Of a stretch of 57,391 nt of DNA, positions 1-7,834 are shown piece after piece. Position numbers and translations under genes: made by a program. Origin of the DNA: Clostridiales bacterium (GTDB lineage Bacteria; Bacillota; Clostridia; Christensenellales; Aristaeellaceae); contig JALFVL010000012.1 of NCBI GenBank assembly GCA_022787165.1, positions 1-57,391 of the forward strand. Direction: 5' to 3'. The notes under the pieces are model-generated. The model was not told the DNA's origin. It searched no databases and was given only the letters and a program-made list of their open reading frames with translations. Position 1 is the stretch's first letter. Each line of letters begins with the position of its first letter.

Positions 1-1
1 A

Positions 2-133
2 GAGGTTTCCTGTATTGAACCATATAGTCAAGTAATGTTCCATCTGGGATACGAGTTTGATGAAAATGATGCACATGATGTGAAGTTATTGTGTGAGACA
101 TTTCATATCGAAATTCCAAATGAGTATAGATAA
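2..133 (+). CDS. 3' end of an unknown gene (truncated by window edge)
   Basis: An open frame enters from the left edge and ends at TAA 131-133, leaving 43 residues that finish FHIEIPNEYR. The segment is acidic (EFDENDAHD) and rich in Phe, Tyr and Ile. Codons are strikingly AT-rich compared with every other gene in the window, so this looks like recently acquired DNA. It converges on the tRNA-Leu gene. I do not recognise the family; too little is present to assign a function. Confidence 0.6.
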   Translation, partial: EVSCIEPYSQVMFHLGYEFDENDAHDVKLLCETFHIEIPNEYR

Positions 134-150
134 CTGCAAATAACAGTTTG

Positions 151-174
151 TAGGGGAGTTCTGATACTCCCCTA
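151..174 (+). terminator. Hairpin after the truncated gene
   Basis: Perfect 9-bp inverted repeat TAGGGGAGT / ACTCCCCTA with a 6-base loop, 17 bases after the stop codon. It is followed by A-rich rather than T-rich sequence, so termination on the plus strand would be inefficient or factor-assisted. Confidence 0.5.
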
Positions 175-214
175 TAAAAATGGCTATTTATCAACTGTTT
201 GTTGTGACATAGCC

Positions 215-246
215 AAAAGAAAAAGACCTGGCGTTTGCCAAGCCTT
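215..246 (-). terminator. Intrinsic terminator of tRNA-Leu
   Basis: Read on the minus strand, CTTGGC AAAC GCCAGG is followed by TCTTTTTCTTTT, a stem-loop with a U-tract directly after the encoded CCA end of the tRNA. Confidence 0.7.
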
Positions 247-251
247 TTCTT

Positions 252-336
252 TGGTGCGGTAGATGGGACTTGAACCCATACGTCATACAACACACGCCCC
301 TCAAACGTGCCTGTCTGCCAATTCCAGCACTACCGC
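252..336 (-). tRNA. tRNA-Leu (anticodon GAG)
   Basis: The minus strand folds into a class II tRNA: acceptor stem GCGGTAG/CTACCGC, D-arm containing AATTGG, anticodon stem CACGT/GCGTG with loop TTGAGGG (anticodon GAG, reading CUC/CUU), a long variable arm, and T-loop GGTTCAAGTC. The 3' CCA is encoded. It has its own promoter and terminator. Its 3' end faces the AT-rich left edge, the usual target face for integrases. Confidence 0.95.
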
Positions 337-371
337 TTATGAAGTTGATGCTTTTCGCAAGCAACGTGTAT

Positions 372-400
372 ATTATACGCAATGACCGGGAAATTGTCAA
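372..400 (-). promoter_or_regulatory. Sigma-A promoter for tRNA-Leu
   Basis: On the minus strand TTGACA (400-395), a 17-bp spacer, then TATAAT (377-372): both boxes match consensus exactly, 35 bases before the tRNA 5' end. Confidence 0.85.
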
Positions 401-626
401 TACCCAGCCTGAAGAAAATTTCAGAAGATGGGAACAACCGGCATGCTGCCGGCGGCATCGCCGCCAAAGGGCAGTATTTCCGGCGGTTTTGCGCACGGCG
501 TGCTGCCATGCGGCGGAATCTCCATAAAAAAGTGCGTCATGCTTTTGAAGCCTGAAAGAATCAGGCCCGCCGGAACGTCTTTATATTGACGCTTTGTTCA
601 GCCCGGGAACCGGCAGCAAAAAAGCC
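401..626. other. Intergenic spacer, no gene seen
   Basis: Between the tRNA promoter and the vanW promoter. It holds short GC-rich palindromic stretches (for example around 440-520, GGCATGCTGCCGG and GCTGCCATGCGGCGG), but no reading frame with a ribosome site and no recognisable RNA. Confidence 0.4.
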
Positions 627-655
627 TTGCATGCCGCCCTGAAATGAAGTATGAT
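627..655 (+). promoter_or_regulatory. Promoter of the vanW-like gene
   Basis: TTGCAT (627-632), 17-bp spacer, TATGAT (650-655), about 70 bases upstream of the chosen start. Confidence 0.6.
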
Positions 656-722
656 ATAGGCTGTCAGATTGTAAAATGGAGGACGGATGTCCCTTGAATA
701 CAGAGAAGAGGAGGTGACAGCC

Positions 723-2582
723 ATGTCGGAAACAGGGCCGCGCCGCAGACGGCGTCCGCAGAATATTGCGCAGGAACCCGAGACGCCGCACCGTATCGTG
801 ATTGACGGCGGAATGGATGAGCCGGACTGGCTGGTCTCCGCAGGAGACGTATCGGGAGCGGCCTCACGCCGTGCCCGGTCGATGAAGACGGAGAGAACAG
901 AAAAAAAGGACAAGCCGGAGCAGACGCCTGCCGGGAAGGACAGCGCGGCTGCCCGGGTCAGAAAGCCGAAGGCTGAAGGGGAGGCGGAGGAGATCCTCCT
1001 GCTCGGCGGCGCGGGAACGCGAAGCGCCAGAAACCAAACGAGGATGGCGAGCAGCGCCGCCCAAAAGAGCGCGGCGCCGGCGAAAAAGAAGAGCACAGGC
1101 GCAAAAAAGAAGAGCCCGAAAAAAGGCAGTGGAAAGCAGCTTCACGGCGCGCTGCTGCGGCTGCTGGCGGCGGCTGCCGTCGTTGCGCTCTGCGTTGTCG
1201 GCGCGACGGGCGGCGCGCGGCTGATTCAGATCAAGCAGACGCTTGACATGGGCGATGGGGTCTTCTATCCCAATCTCTTTGTCAACGATATCCCGCTGGA
1301 GGGCAAGACGCTTGACGAGGCGGCCGCCTCGGTCACCCAGCAGGTCGCCAACCTGATCGCCTCCTGGCGGATCACCCTGCGCACGCAGGATGGCCGCAGC
1401 TGGGACATCACCGGCCAGGATCTCAACATGAAATATGACGTGGCGGATCAGCTCGATCAGCTCTGGGCGATCGGGCATACGGGCTCTTCCTCAGAACGCT
1501 ACGAGCAGGTGAAGACGCTGATGGAGGAGCCCATCAGGCGATACACGACGCTGACCTACGACATGTCGATGGTCAATCAGATCCTCACGCAGATCAAGAG
1601 CGAGGTCGACCGCGCGGCGGTCAGCGCGACGCGGGTCTACGACGACAGCCTCTGGCCTCCTTACACTTACACGGACGACGTGCCGGGGCAGGAGCTGGAT
1701 ATCACGGGCCTCAACGAGCGCATCTGCGCGATGGTCGATCAGCTTGAGCCCGGCGTGGTCGACCTGACGCCGACGACCGTTCAGGCGCCCGTCACGCGCG
1801 CGCAGCTGGAGGGGCAGATCGTCAAGCTCAGCACCTATGAGACGAAGATTGCCACCTCCTCGACGGAGGGCAGGTTTGAAAACATCCGCATCGGCACGGA
1901 GAAGTTTGACCGGCTGACGATCAAGTCGGGCGAGTCGGTCTCCTTCAACAAGGTGACGGGCAAGCGCACGGCGGCAAACGGCTTCCAGGTCGCGCTCGAG
2001 CTGGCCTACGGCCAGTATGTCGAGGGCGTCGGCGGCGGCATCTGTCAGGTCTCCTCCACGCTGTACAACGCGGTCATCAACGCGGGGCTGGAGGTCACCA
2101 AGCGCACACAGCATTCCCGTCCGTCGAGCTATGTGCCGCTGGGCCTGGACGCGACGGTCTCCGACGACCGGCTTGACTTCGTCTTCAAGAACACGACGAG
2201 CGCGGATATCTACATCGAGTCGAAGTATTACAACAAGGGAAAAACCTATTATTGCCAGTTTACGATCTACGGCAGGCCCGATCCCAACGGCTACACCTAC
2301 AGGCTGGAATCGCAGGTGCGTGAGACGCTGGCCATTCCCGAGCCGACCTACAAGAAGGATACGGACGCGCAGTACGTCATCTACACGGACGACGAGCCCT
2401 ATCTGTACAGCAAGGGCGAGGAGGGCTACGTCGTGGATGTCTACCTGGTGACGATGGACAGCAAGGGGCTCGAGGTTTCCCGCGAGCTCAAATACACGGA
2501 CACCTACAAGGCGGCTGCGCCGGTCTACTACGTCGGCGTGACGGTCAGAGAGACGCCCGAGCCGTTTACCGGCACGGATTGA
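723..2582 (+). CDS. VanW-domain membrane protein
   Basis: 619 residues. The N-terminal ~140 residues are basic, low-complexity and probably cytoplasmic (Arg/Lys/Ala-rich, e.g. KKKSTGAKKKSPKKG). One membrane segment follows at ~143-165, then an extracellular part with a PG_binding_4-like region and a VanW domain whose hallmark VGGGICQVSSTLYNA begins near residue 436. VanW-family proteins are envelope proteins whose role in glycopeptide resistance is unproven, so no resistance is inferred. Start 723 is preferred over an in-frame ATG at 687 because AGGAGGTG lies at ideal spacing. It heads the envelope cluster and is followed 30 bases later by a secreted unknown. Confidence 0.85.
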   Translation: MSETGPRRRRRPQNIAQEPETPHRIVIDGGMDEPDWLVSAGDVSGAASRRARSMKTERTEKKDKPEQTPAGKDSAAARVRKPKAEGEAEEILLLGGAGTRSARNQTRMASSAAQKSAAPAKKKSTGAKKKSPKKGSGKQLHGALLRLLAAAAVVALCVVGATGGARLIQIKQTLDMGDGVFYPNLFVNDIPLEGKTLDEAAASVTQQVANLIASWRITLRTQDGRSWDITGQDLNMKYDVADQLDQLWAIGHTGSSSERYEQVKTLMEEPIRRYTTLTYDMSMVNQILTQIKSEVDRAAVSATRVYDDSLWPPYTYTDDVPGQELDITGLNERICAMVDQLEPGVVDLTPTTVQAPVTRAQLEGQIVKLSTYETKIATSSTEGRFENIRIGTEKFDRLTIKSGESVSFNKVTGKRTAANGFQVALELAYGQYVEGVGGGICQVSSTLYNAVINAGLEVTKRTQHSRPSSYVPLGLDATVSDDRLDFVFKNTTSADIYIESKYYNKGKTYYCQFTIYGRPDPNGYTYRLESQVRETLAIPEPTYKKDTDAQYVIYTDDEPYLYSKGEEGYVVDVYLVTMDSKGLEVSRELKYTDTYKAAAPVYYVGVTVRETPEPFTGTD

Positions 2583-2612
2583 CGCAAGGAACACACGAAA
2601 GGGGTATGGTCG

Positions 2613-3194
2613 ATGAACAGGGGACTGAGAAGCTGCGCAGCGGGCGCGCTGATGCTCGCTTTGCTGAGCGCGCCGCTGGGCGCGATGGCGGCGGAGACCA
2701 CGCCGCTGGCGCTGGTTGGAGAGTCGCAGAGCGCGGGAAGCGGGCGCACACTCGCGCCGTTTGGCGTTGAGCGCGGCAGCCGCGGCGTCAGCGCGAGCAC
2801 GGAATGGCTCATGCAGGCGAGAATCGGCGGCTTGTCGCTCGGGCTGCGGCTGTTTACGCCGATGGGCGACGCCGTCGTCTTCCAGGAGTGCCTGCGTCCG
2901 GTGGAGTCCGGCAGCCGCTATCTGGAGCTGCAGATCGCTGCCGTGGAATGGACGGACGGCATGCTGATGCAGATCGACCAGCACGCCGTGGATGTGCTTG
3001 AACGCTCGGGCATCACAAGCATCGTGCTCGCTGACGAGAAGCTCGGCGTGCGTGAGGTATACACCGTTGAGGAGCTGAACGCGCTGCGCAAGCTCTTCTC
3101 GCTGGGCGAAGGGGAACAGCTCTGCCTGAGCGGAGAGGATGCGCCGCTGACCGCGGTCAGCGAGGAGGGCGTCCGCCGCCAGCTCACGAAATAA
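2613..3194 (+). CDS. Secreted protein of unknown function
   Basis: 193 residues with a clear signal peptide (ALMLALLSAPLGAMA, cleavage probably before AETTP). The mature part is mixed alpha/beta with no motif I recognise; a central stretch (LGLRLFTPMGDAVVFQE) looks like beta-strands and the C-terminal third is acidic. It starts 30 bases after the vanW-like gene behind AAAGGGG and is probably cotranscribed with it. Its position suggests a role at the cell surface with the VanW protein; function is not inferable. Confidence 0.7.
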   Translation: MNRGLRSCAAGALMLALLSAPLGAMAAETTPLALVGESQSAGSGRTLAPFGVERGSRGVSASTEWLMQARIGGLSLGLRLFTPMGDAVVFQECLRPVESGSRYLELQIAAVEWTDGMLMQIDQHAVDVLERSGITSIVLADEKLGVREVYTVEELNALRKLFSLGEGEQLCLSGEDAPLTAVSEEGVRRQLTK

Positions 3195-3293
3195 GCGATA
3201 CGGCGCGGATGCCAGGCGGCGTTCGCGCCGTTTGCGTTCGTGCGCCCGCGCGCGGTTTTGGCCGGCGCAGGGCGACATTGTGAGCGCGGTCGG

Positions 3294-3322
3294 TTGCGGC
3301 GCGCTTTCAAACATGCTATCAT
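3294..3322 (+). promoter_or_regulatory. Promoter of the secreted protein gene at 3370
   Basis: TTGCGG (3294-3299), 17-bp spacer, TATCAT (3317-3322). The transcript would start about 40 bases before the TTG start codon. Confidence 0.5.
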
Positions 3323-3369
3323 CGGGATGCGCGCTCCCTTCGGGGGCGGGCGCAAAGGAGGAGACGACA

Positions 3370-4074
3370 TTGCTTCAAAGAGGTGCAGCGGTTCTGTTGA
3401 CGGTGCTGCTCTTGTGTATGGCGGCCAGCGCTCTGGCGGACAGCGAGGGCGTGATTGTGCAGTCCTCGTGCAGCATTGTGCAGTCCGGCGAGTATTACAT
3501 GGTCTATTGCTTCGCGCAGGTGCACAACAATTCCTCGGACATCATCTGTCTGGAGGAGGGCAGCTTTGACCTGCATGGCGGCGAGCAGATCCTCGCGACC
3601 TGCGAGGTCAGCAGCCTCTGGCCGTATTTCCTCAACCCGGGCGAGGACGGCTATCTGTTTGACATTGTTCCCTTTGAGCCGGACGAAACCGGAAACCCGG
3701 TCGTTCCCACGGTCACGGGCATCGATTACAATATCCGCTATCTGACGGTCAACCCGGAATATGGCAGCACCGATCTCTCCGCCGTCTCGCGGATCGAGGC
3801 GGACAGCTCGGGCGCGCTGACGGTCGTCTGCGAGCTGACCAACATGAGCGACATCGACGCGTATGACCCGACCGTCGCCTTCGGCCTGTACACCGGCGAG
3901 GGCTCCATGATCTATGCGGATGGCATGACGCTGCGGGGCATCGGCATTCCCGCCGGAGGAACGGTGCTCGTGCGCTTTGCGATTGACAGCGTGTTCGTTT
4001 CCCAGTGGCAGGGCTATGGCGTCGTGCCAGCGGAGGCGCGGGTAAGCGCCTCGTTCCGTGCGGACGAGGATTGA
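3370..4074 (+). CDS. Secreted protein of unknown function
   Basis: 234 residues from a TTG start placed 7-8 bases after AAAGGAGG (3355-3362). In-frame starts further upstream (3232) would put the hydrophobic signal in the middle of the protein, so TTG is preferred. Signal peptide AAVLLTVLLLCMAASALA, cleavage before DSEG. The mature protein is acidic and looks like two Ig-like beta-sandwich halves: residues around YYMVYCFAQVHNNSSD and LTVVCELTNMSDIDAYD have the alternating pattern of such domains. Comparable domains occur in Clostridia surface proteins; function unknown. A 45-base gap separates it from the xpaC-like gene. Confidence 0.7.
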   Translation: MLQRGAAVLLTVLLLCMAASALADSEGVIVQSSCSIVQSGEYYMVYCFAQVHNNSSDIICLEEGSFDLHGGEQILATCEVSSLWPYFLNPGEDGYLFDIVPFEPDETGNPVVPTVTGIDYNIRYLTVNPEYGSTDLSAVSRIEADSSGALTVVCELTNMSDIDAYDPTVAFGLYTGEGSMIYADGMTLRGIGIPAGGTVLVRFAIDSVFVSQWQGYGVVPAEARVSASFRADED

Positions 4075-4119
4075 CACGCTTCGGGCGCGCGGCCCGAACG
4101 GAGGAAGGGGAGAGACAGC

Positions 4120-4812
4120 ATGGAAAAGAGAACGATTCATTCCGGCGCGCCGTTTGTCTGCGCCGGCGTGGGCGTGCTGCTCGTCGCACTGACGCTGGGC
4201 ATCGGCACGCTTGCGCAATACATCATCGCGGCGGCGGCCGGTGCGGCGGCGTTTGTGGCCGGCAGGAAGGCATTCCCCGACCGCGTGATCGAGGTGGAGC
4301 GCGCGCCGCAGTCGGGCAACGCCGAGGTCGACGCGCTCATCGCCGAGGCGCGCGGGCAGCTGGACGCGATCGCCGCCGCCAACGACGCGATTGCCGAGCA
4401 GGAGCTTTCCGCACAGATTGATGACATCGAGGCGACGTGCCGCCGGATTCTCGCGCTGCTGGAGGAGCAGCCGAACATGCTCTCCTCGCTGCGCACGTTC
4501 CTGCGCTACTATCTGCCCGCGACGCTCAAGCTGCTTGACGCGCGCGCCAGGCTGGAAAATGAGGTTCAGCAGGGGCAAAGCGCGCAGATCGCCGCGCGTA
4601 TTCGCGAGGCGATGGCCGCCGTGCAGACGGCATTCCACAAGCAGCTGGACGCCTTGAGCGAATACCGCTTCATCAATCTGGAGAGCGAGATGGACGTGCT
4701 CGCCGATATGCTCAAAAGCGACGGCCTGACGGGTGATGCGCCGGCCGCGCCGCAGGATGTACAGAAGGAGGAGGACCCGTTCGCCGGGCTCTTCACGCAG
4801 GGGGAACAATAA
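4120..4812 (+). CDS. XpaC-like membrane-associated protein
   Basis: 230 residues. Two hydrophobic helices at ~10-50, then a helical cytoplasmic domain (LRTFLRYYLP, LLDARARLE, ESEMDVLADMLKSDGL) typical of the family called 5-bromo-4-chloroindolyl phosphate hydrolysis protein (XpaC, Pfam PF10112). Despite the name the biochemical role is unknown. It directly precedes the TelA-like gene (stop TAA then ATG without a gap), the standard xpaC-telA pairing linked to resistance to tellurite, cell-wall antibiotics and bacteriocins. A paralogue is encoded at 21160-22080. Confidence 0.85.
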   Translation: MEKRTIHSGAPFVCAGVGVLLVALTLGIGTLAQYIIAAAAGAAAFVAGRKAFPDRVIEVERAPQSGNAEVDALIAEARGQLDAIAAANDAIAEQELSAQIDDIEATCRRILALLEEQPNMLSSLRTFLRYYLPATLKLLDARARLENEVQQGQSAQIAARIREAMAAVQTAFHKQLDALSEYRFINLESEMDVLADMLKSDGLTGDAPAAPQDVQKEEDPFAGLFTQGEQ

Positions 4813-5766
4813 ATGGGCGAATTCTCGCAGTTTGCGCTGGTGCCCGAACAGGGGGCCGTGCCGCAGATGGAGCAGCTGGACGCGCAGATGCAAGCGCGCA
4901 TCCGCGAGATGGCGGCGCGGCTCGATGTGCGCGACGGCGCCGCCGTGATGGGCTTTGGCGCGAAGGCACAGAAGGAGATGAACGCCTTCACGAGCATCGC
5001 GCTCTCGCAGATGCTTCGCGAGGACGTCAAGCCCCTGAGCGGCGTCATGCAGACGCTGGCGGAGCAAATCCGCGCCTGCTCGTTTACGGCGCAGGCGAAG
5101 GGGCTCCTGCGCAGGATGTTCGGCGGGGCCGCGCCGCTTGCCGAGGTTCGCGCGGCCTACGAAAAGGCGGAGCCGCGCATCAACGCCTGCGCGGACGAGA
5201 TGACCGACAGGCGGGTCGCGCTCATGCGCGACAGCGCGCTGCTGGACCGGCTCTACGAGCGCAACGAGGGGCTCTACCGCGAGCTCTGCTCGCTGATCGT
5301 CGTGGGCGAGGAGGCGATTCGCCAGGCGAAGACGCGCGGCGAGAGCGCGGAGGCCGTCGCGAGGCTGGAGCGCCGGGTGCAGGATTTGCGCGTGACGCAG
5401 GTGGCCTCGACGCAGCTCGCCGCGCAGATCCGCATGGTGCAGTCGAGCGACAGGCTGACCTGCGAGAAGCTGCAAAGCGCGCTGGAGGTTACAATCCCGC
5501 TCTGGAAGAGCCAGATGGCCTCGGCGCTGGGACTCGCCCGGGCGACGGACTCCATGGCGATGCAGCGGCGCGCGAGCGAGGAAGCGTCGCGCGGCATCCG
5601 CAGCGGCGCGCGCGAGCTGAACGCGCAGAAGGACGCGCTCGTGCGCGAGGCGAGCAGGGGCGATTCGCAGCGCGCGCAGGAGACTGCCGACGCGCTGCTT
5701 GAGGAGCTTGACCAGATTGAGCAGTCGCTCAGGGCGCAGGAGCAGGCCAGGCAGGGCAAGGCATGA
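4813..5766 (+). CDS. TelA-like toxic anion resistance protein
   Basis: 317 residues, predicted all-helical and coiled, no membrane segment or signal. The middle and C-terminal parts (LERRVQDLRVTQVASTQ, IRMVQSSDRL, TIPLWKSQMASALGL) match the TelA/KlaA family, though at 317 residues it is somewhat shorter than typical members (~370-390), mainly in the N-terminal part. The start ATG abuts the upstream stop, so translation is coupled; the ribosome site GGGGGAA lies inside the end of the xpaC-like gene. TelA proteins are linked to envelope stress and tellurite tolerance; mechanism unknown. Confidence 0.85.
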   Translation: MGEFSQFALVPEQGAVPQMEQLDAQMQARIREMAARLDVRDGAAVMGFGAKAQKEMNAFTSIALSQMLREDVKPLSGVMQTLAEQIRACSFTAQAKGLLRRMFGGAAPLAEVRAAYEKAEPRINACADEMTDRRVALMRDSALLDRLYERNEGLYRELCSLIVVGEEAIRQAKTRGESAEAVARLERRVQDLRVTQVASTQLAAQIRMVQSSDRLTCEKLQSALEVTIPLWKSQMASALGLARATDSMAMQRRASEEASRGIRSGARELNAQKDALVREASRGDSQRAQETADALLEELDQIEQSLRAQEQARQGKA

Positions 5767-5840
5767 TCGCGCGAAGCGACTGCATGACGACATGAAGATG
5801 GGCCGGAGAAATGGCCCGAAAGGCAAAGGAGTGGAGAAGT

Positions 5841-6446
5841 ATGGCCTCAGCAGCCGTGCAGCAGGCGCAGCGCAAGGCGCCCCAGACGCCGAAAACCGGC
5901 AACCAGAAGAAGCAGGAAAGCCCGAAGGAGAAGCTCTACCGCCTGCCGCGAGCGGCGGGCATCGCGATTCTGGCAGCGCTGCTGGTCGTCTCGCTCTTTG
6001 TGGGCAACCTTCGCGCGCTGCAAAACGCGACGCCCACGGCGTTCCTGCGTCAGGGCGACGTCAAATCGATCGTCGAGGACAGGATCGACGCGGCACAGAA
6101 CGCGCAGACTGTCGCGCAGCGGGCGGGCCTCGATGCGGCGTTGCTTGACGCGGTCGACAATGCTGTCCGTTCGATGGAGAGCGCGAAGACCGCCCGCGAG
6201 ATCAGCCGCGCCGACCAGGCCCTCAGCGCCGCCGTCAGCGAGATGATCGACCAGGCAGGCGACGCGCTTGGCGGGGAGAATCTCACGATGCTCACCCGCG
6301 CGGCGGACAGCTTCGCCGAGCAGGGCAGCTTCCTGCGTCAGGAGGCCCGGACCTACAACAAGAAGGCCGAGAAGGCCGACAGACTCTACGACAGGCTGCC
6401 CACGAAATTCCTGCTCACCGAGCCGGACATGTACGAGGGCATCTGA
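5841..6446 (+). CDS. LemA-like membrane protein
   Basis: 201 residues from an ATG behind AAAGGAGTGG. A Lys/Gln-rich N-terminal tail of ~35 residues precedes one membrane helix (AGIAILAALLVVSLFVG), followed by an extracytoplasmic helical domain ending in TYNKKAEKADRLYDRLPTKFL, which resembles the LemA signature (YN at the start of the last helix, then a P-containing turn). LemA proteins are commonly encoded next to TPM-domain proteins, as here. The match is moderate: the usual N-terminal LemA helix pattern is poorly conserved. Confidence 0.6.
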   Translation: MASAAVQQAQRKAPQTPKTGNQKKQESPKEKLYRLPRAAGIAILAALLVVSLFVGNLRALQNATPTAFLRQGDVKSIVEDRIDAAQNAQTVAQRAGLDAALLDAVDNAVRSMESAKTAREISRADQALSAAVSEMIDQAGDALGGENLTMLTRAADSFAEQGSFLRQEARTYNKKAEKADRLYDRLPTKFLLTEPDMYEGI

Positions 6447-6452
6447 CGCGGT

Positions 6453-6719
6453 ATGGAGCACAGCATCTTTTCCGGGCTGAGCCCGGCGAAGCTCAGGATC
6501 GCCTTTAAGGCGGCGAAGGATTCGCCCGAGGCGCTCGCCGCGCTGGCGGTTCTCGCGCTGGCCGTCATTCTGCTGCTGGCCTTTGCCGGGGCAATGGCGG
6601 CGCACCATGTCGGCGGCTTCGCCTCCCGCATTCAGGAGGAGGAGGAGCGCCGCGCAAAAGAAGAGGAAGAGGAACGGAACAAGGCTCCCGAAAGCGGGGG
6701 AGAGGAGGATACACCATGA
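6453..6719 (+). CDS. Small single-pass membrane protein
   Basis: 88 residues: an amphipathic N-terminus, a 25-residue membrane helix (ALAALAVLALAVILLLAFAGAM) and a Glu/Arg-rich, probably coiled-coil tail (EEEERRAKEEEEERN). It sits 6 bases after the lemA-like gene and its stop overlaps the TPM gene start (ATGA). No clear ribosome site, so it is probably translated by coupling. Not a family I recognise; its conserved-looking position suggests a subunit of a LemA/TPM assembly. Confidence 0.65.
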   Translation: MEHSIFSGLSPAKLRIAFKAAKDSPEALAALAVLALAVILLLAFAGAMAAHHVGGFASRIQEEEERRAKEEEEERNKAPESGGEEDTP

Positions 6720-7615
6720 AAAAAGCGGTTTCTCTGCTGCTTGCGCTGCTGCTGGCGGCGGTGCTGGGCAGCACGGCGGCGGCGGCTGTGCCGGACAAGC
6801 CGGCTTCGTTCGCCTATGCGTATGACTTTGACGGCTCCGTGCTCTCCGACAGCGATATCAGCTCCATCACCGCCTATGGCCAGGCGCTCGAGGAGGCGAC
6901 AGGCATCCAGGTCATCGCGGTGGTCGTCGATTTCCTCGACGGCATGGACGCGGCGGACTACGCGACCGACCTCATCAACACCTGGGGCATCGGCAGCGCG
7001 GACGAGGACGACGGCGCGGTCGTCCTGCTCTCGCGCGGCGACCGCATGATTCAGATCGGCACAGGCACGGGCATCGACCGCGTGCTCACCGGCAGCAAAT
7101 GCGGCGAGCTGATCGACGAGAACATCGACGCCTTCGCAGCCAACCGCTTTGGAGAAGGCATGCGCGGGCTCTACGCGGATGTCTGCACCTATCTGGCCAG
7201 GCAGAACGGCAAGACGCTCTCCCTCTCGGGGAGCACAGCCGCGCAGAGCGGCGCTCAGACCTCCCGCAGCGAGAACAAAAAGGAGGGAGGCCTGTTTGAC
7301 ACCCTTCTGACGCTGGTCTTCGCCTATATCGTGATCAGCGTGCTCGTCAACGCGTTCTCCAGAGGCGGAGGCGGATGCCTGCAATGGTTCTTCCTGGGCT
7401 GGCTCTTCGGCAGGCGCAACAACAACCGCAGGCCCCCGCGTCCGCCGATGGGCGGCGGCTTCGGCGGCCCGCGCACACCGCCCCGTCCTCCGCGTCCACC
7501 GATGGGCGGCGGCTTCGGCGGCCCGCGCACACCGCCCCGTCCTCCGCGCCCGCCGATGGGCGGCGGCTTTGGCGGCGGCGGTTCCCGCGGCGGCGGCGGC
7601 GGACGCTCGTTCTGA
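6716..7615 (+). CDS. TPM-domain membrane protein (YgcG family)
   Basis: 299 residues: signal peptide (1-25), extracytoplasmic TPM domain (~30-165, with EATGIQVIAVVVDFLDG and GSADEDDGAVVLLSRGDR), a linker, a membrane helix (LFDTLLTLVFAYIVISVLVNAF, ~205-226) and a Gly/Pro/Arg-rich tail of about 60 residues made of an 18-residue repeat (PPRPPMGGGFGGPRT...). TPM (DUF477) domains occur in thylakoid TLP18.3 phosphatases and in bacterial YgcG; the bacterial role is unproven. A Gly-rich C-terminus ending in GGGGGRSF is typical of the family. Last gene of the cluster; a strong terminator follows. Confidence 0.85.
   Translation: MKKAVSLLLALLLAAVLGSTAAAAVPDKPASFAYAYDFDGSVLSDSDISSITAYGQALEEATGIQVIAVVVDFLDGMDAADYATDLINTWGIGSADEDDGAVVLLSRGDRMIQIGTGTGIDRVLTGSKCGELIDENIDAFAANRFGEGMRGLYADVCTYLARQNGKTLSLSGSTAAQSGAQTSRSENKKEGGLFDTLLTLVFAYIVISVLVNAFSRGGGGCLQWFFLGWLFGRRNNNRRPPRPPMGGGFGGPRTPPRPPRPPMGGGFGGPRTPPRPPRPPMGGGFGGGGSRGGGGGRSF
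7438..7578 (+). repeat. 54-bp in-gene tandem repeat
   Basis: GATGGGCGGCGGCTT recurs at 7447, 7501 and 7555, exact period 54 bp (18 codons), nearly identical between copies. It encodes the Pro/Gly-rich tail of the TPM protein and is a likely site of copy-number variation. Confidence 0.9.
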
Positions 7616-7687
7616 GCAGCATGGATGTGCAGGAAGTCGGTTTTCCCCCCGGAAAGAGGGAGAGCCCCCCTTTTGCGGAAAGCTTGG

Positions 7688-7718
7688 GCGGCTGGACAGG
7701 GATCCAGCCGCTTTTTTC
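7688..7718 (+). terminator. Intrinsic terminator of the envelope cluster
   Basis: GCGGCTGGA / TCCAGCCGC 9-bp stem followed by TTTTTT, 73 bases after the TPM stop codon. Confidence 0.9.
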
Positions 7719-7735
7719 CTGTTTGGGCGGGTGGC

Positions 7736-7764
7736 TTGCGTGCCGGCGCGCTTTGGAGTATAAT
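7736..7764 (+). promoter_or_regulatory. Promoter of the ECF sigma operon
   Basis: TTGCGT (7736-7741), 17 bp, TATAAT (7759-7764). It looks like a housekeeping promoter, not an ECF-type one, so autoregulation is not evident here. Confidence 0.6.
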
Positions 7765-7834
7765 GATAAAGAATTTTGTTGTCCGGGCCGGATGAAAACG
7801 GCCGGGTCATTCGTCAGTTTAACAGAGGCAGGAA

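Noticed and set aside
191..496. Reading frames across the tRNA-Leu gene
   Set aside because: They overlap a complete tRNA and its promoter and show no start signal.
687..722. ATG 687 as start of the VanW protein
   Set aside because: GGAGG is only 4 bases away there, whereas ATG 723 has AGGAGGTG at ideal distance.
3319..5826. 835-codon open frame antisense to the XpaC/TelA genes, and similar long antisense frames at 16776-19385 and 24757-26952
   Set aside because: High GC removes stop codons opposite real genes. These frames are Arg/His/Leu-rich, lack ribosome sites and lie wholly over conserved proteins.
7438..7578. CRISPR-like array
   Set aside because: The 54-bp repeats are contiguous without spacers and encode the in-frame Pro/Gly tail of the TPM protein.
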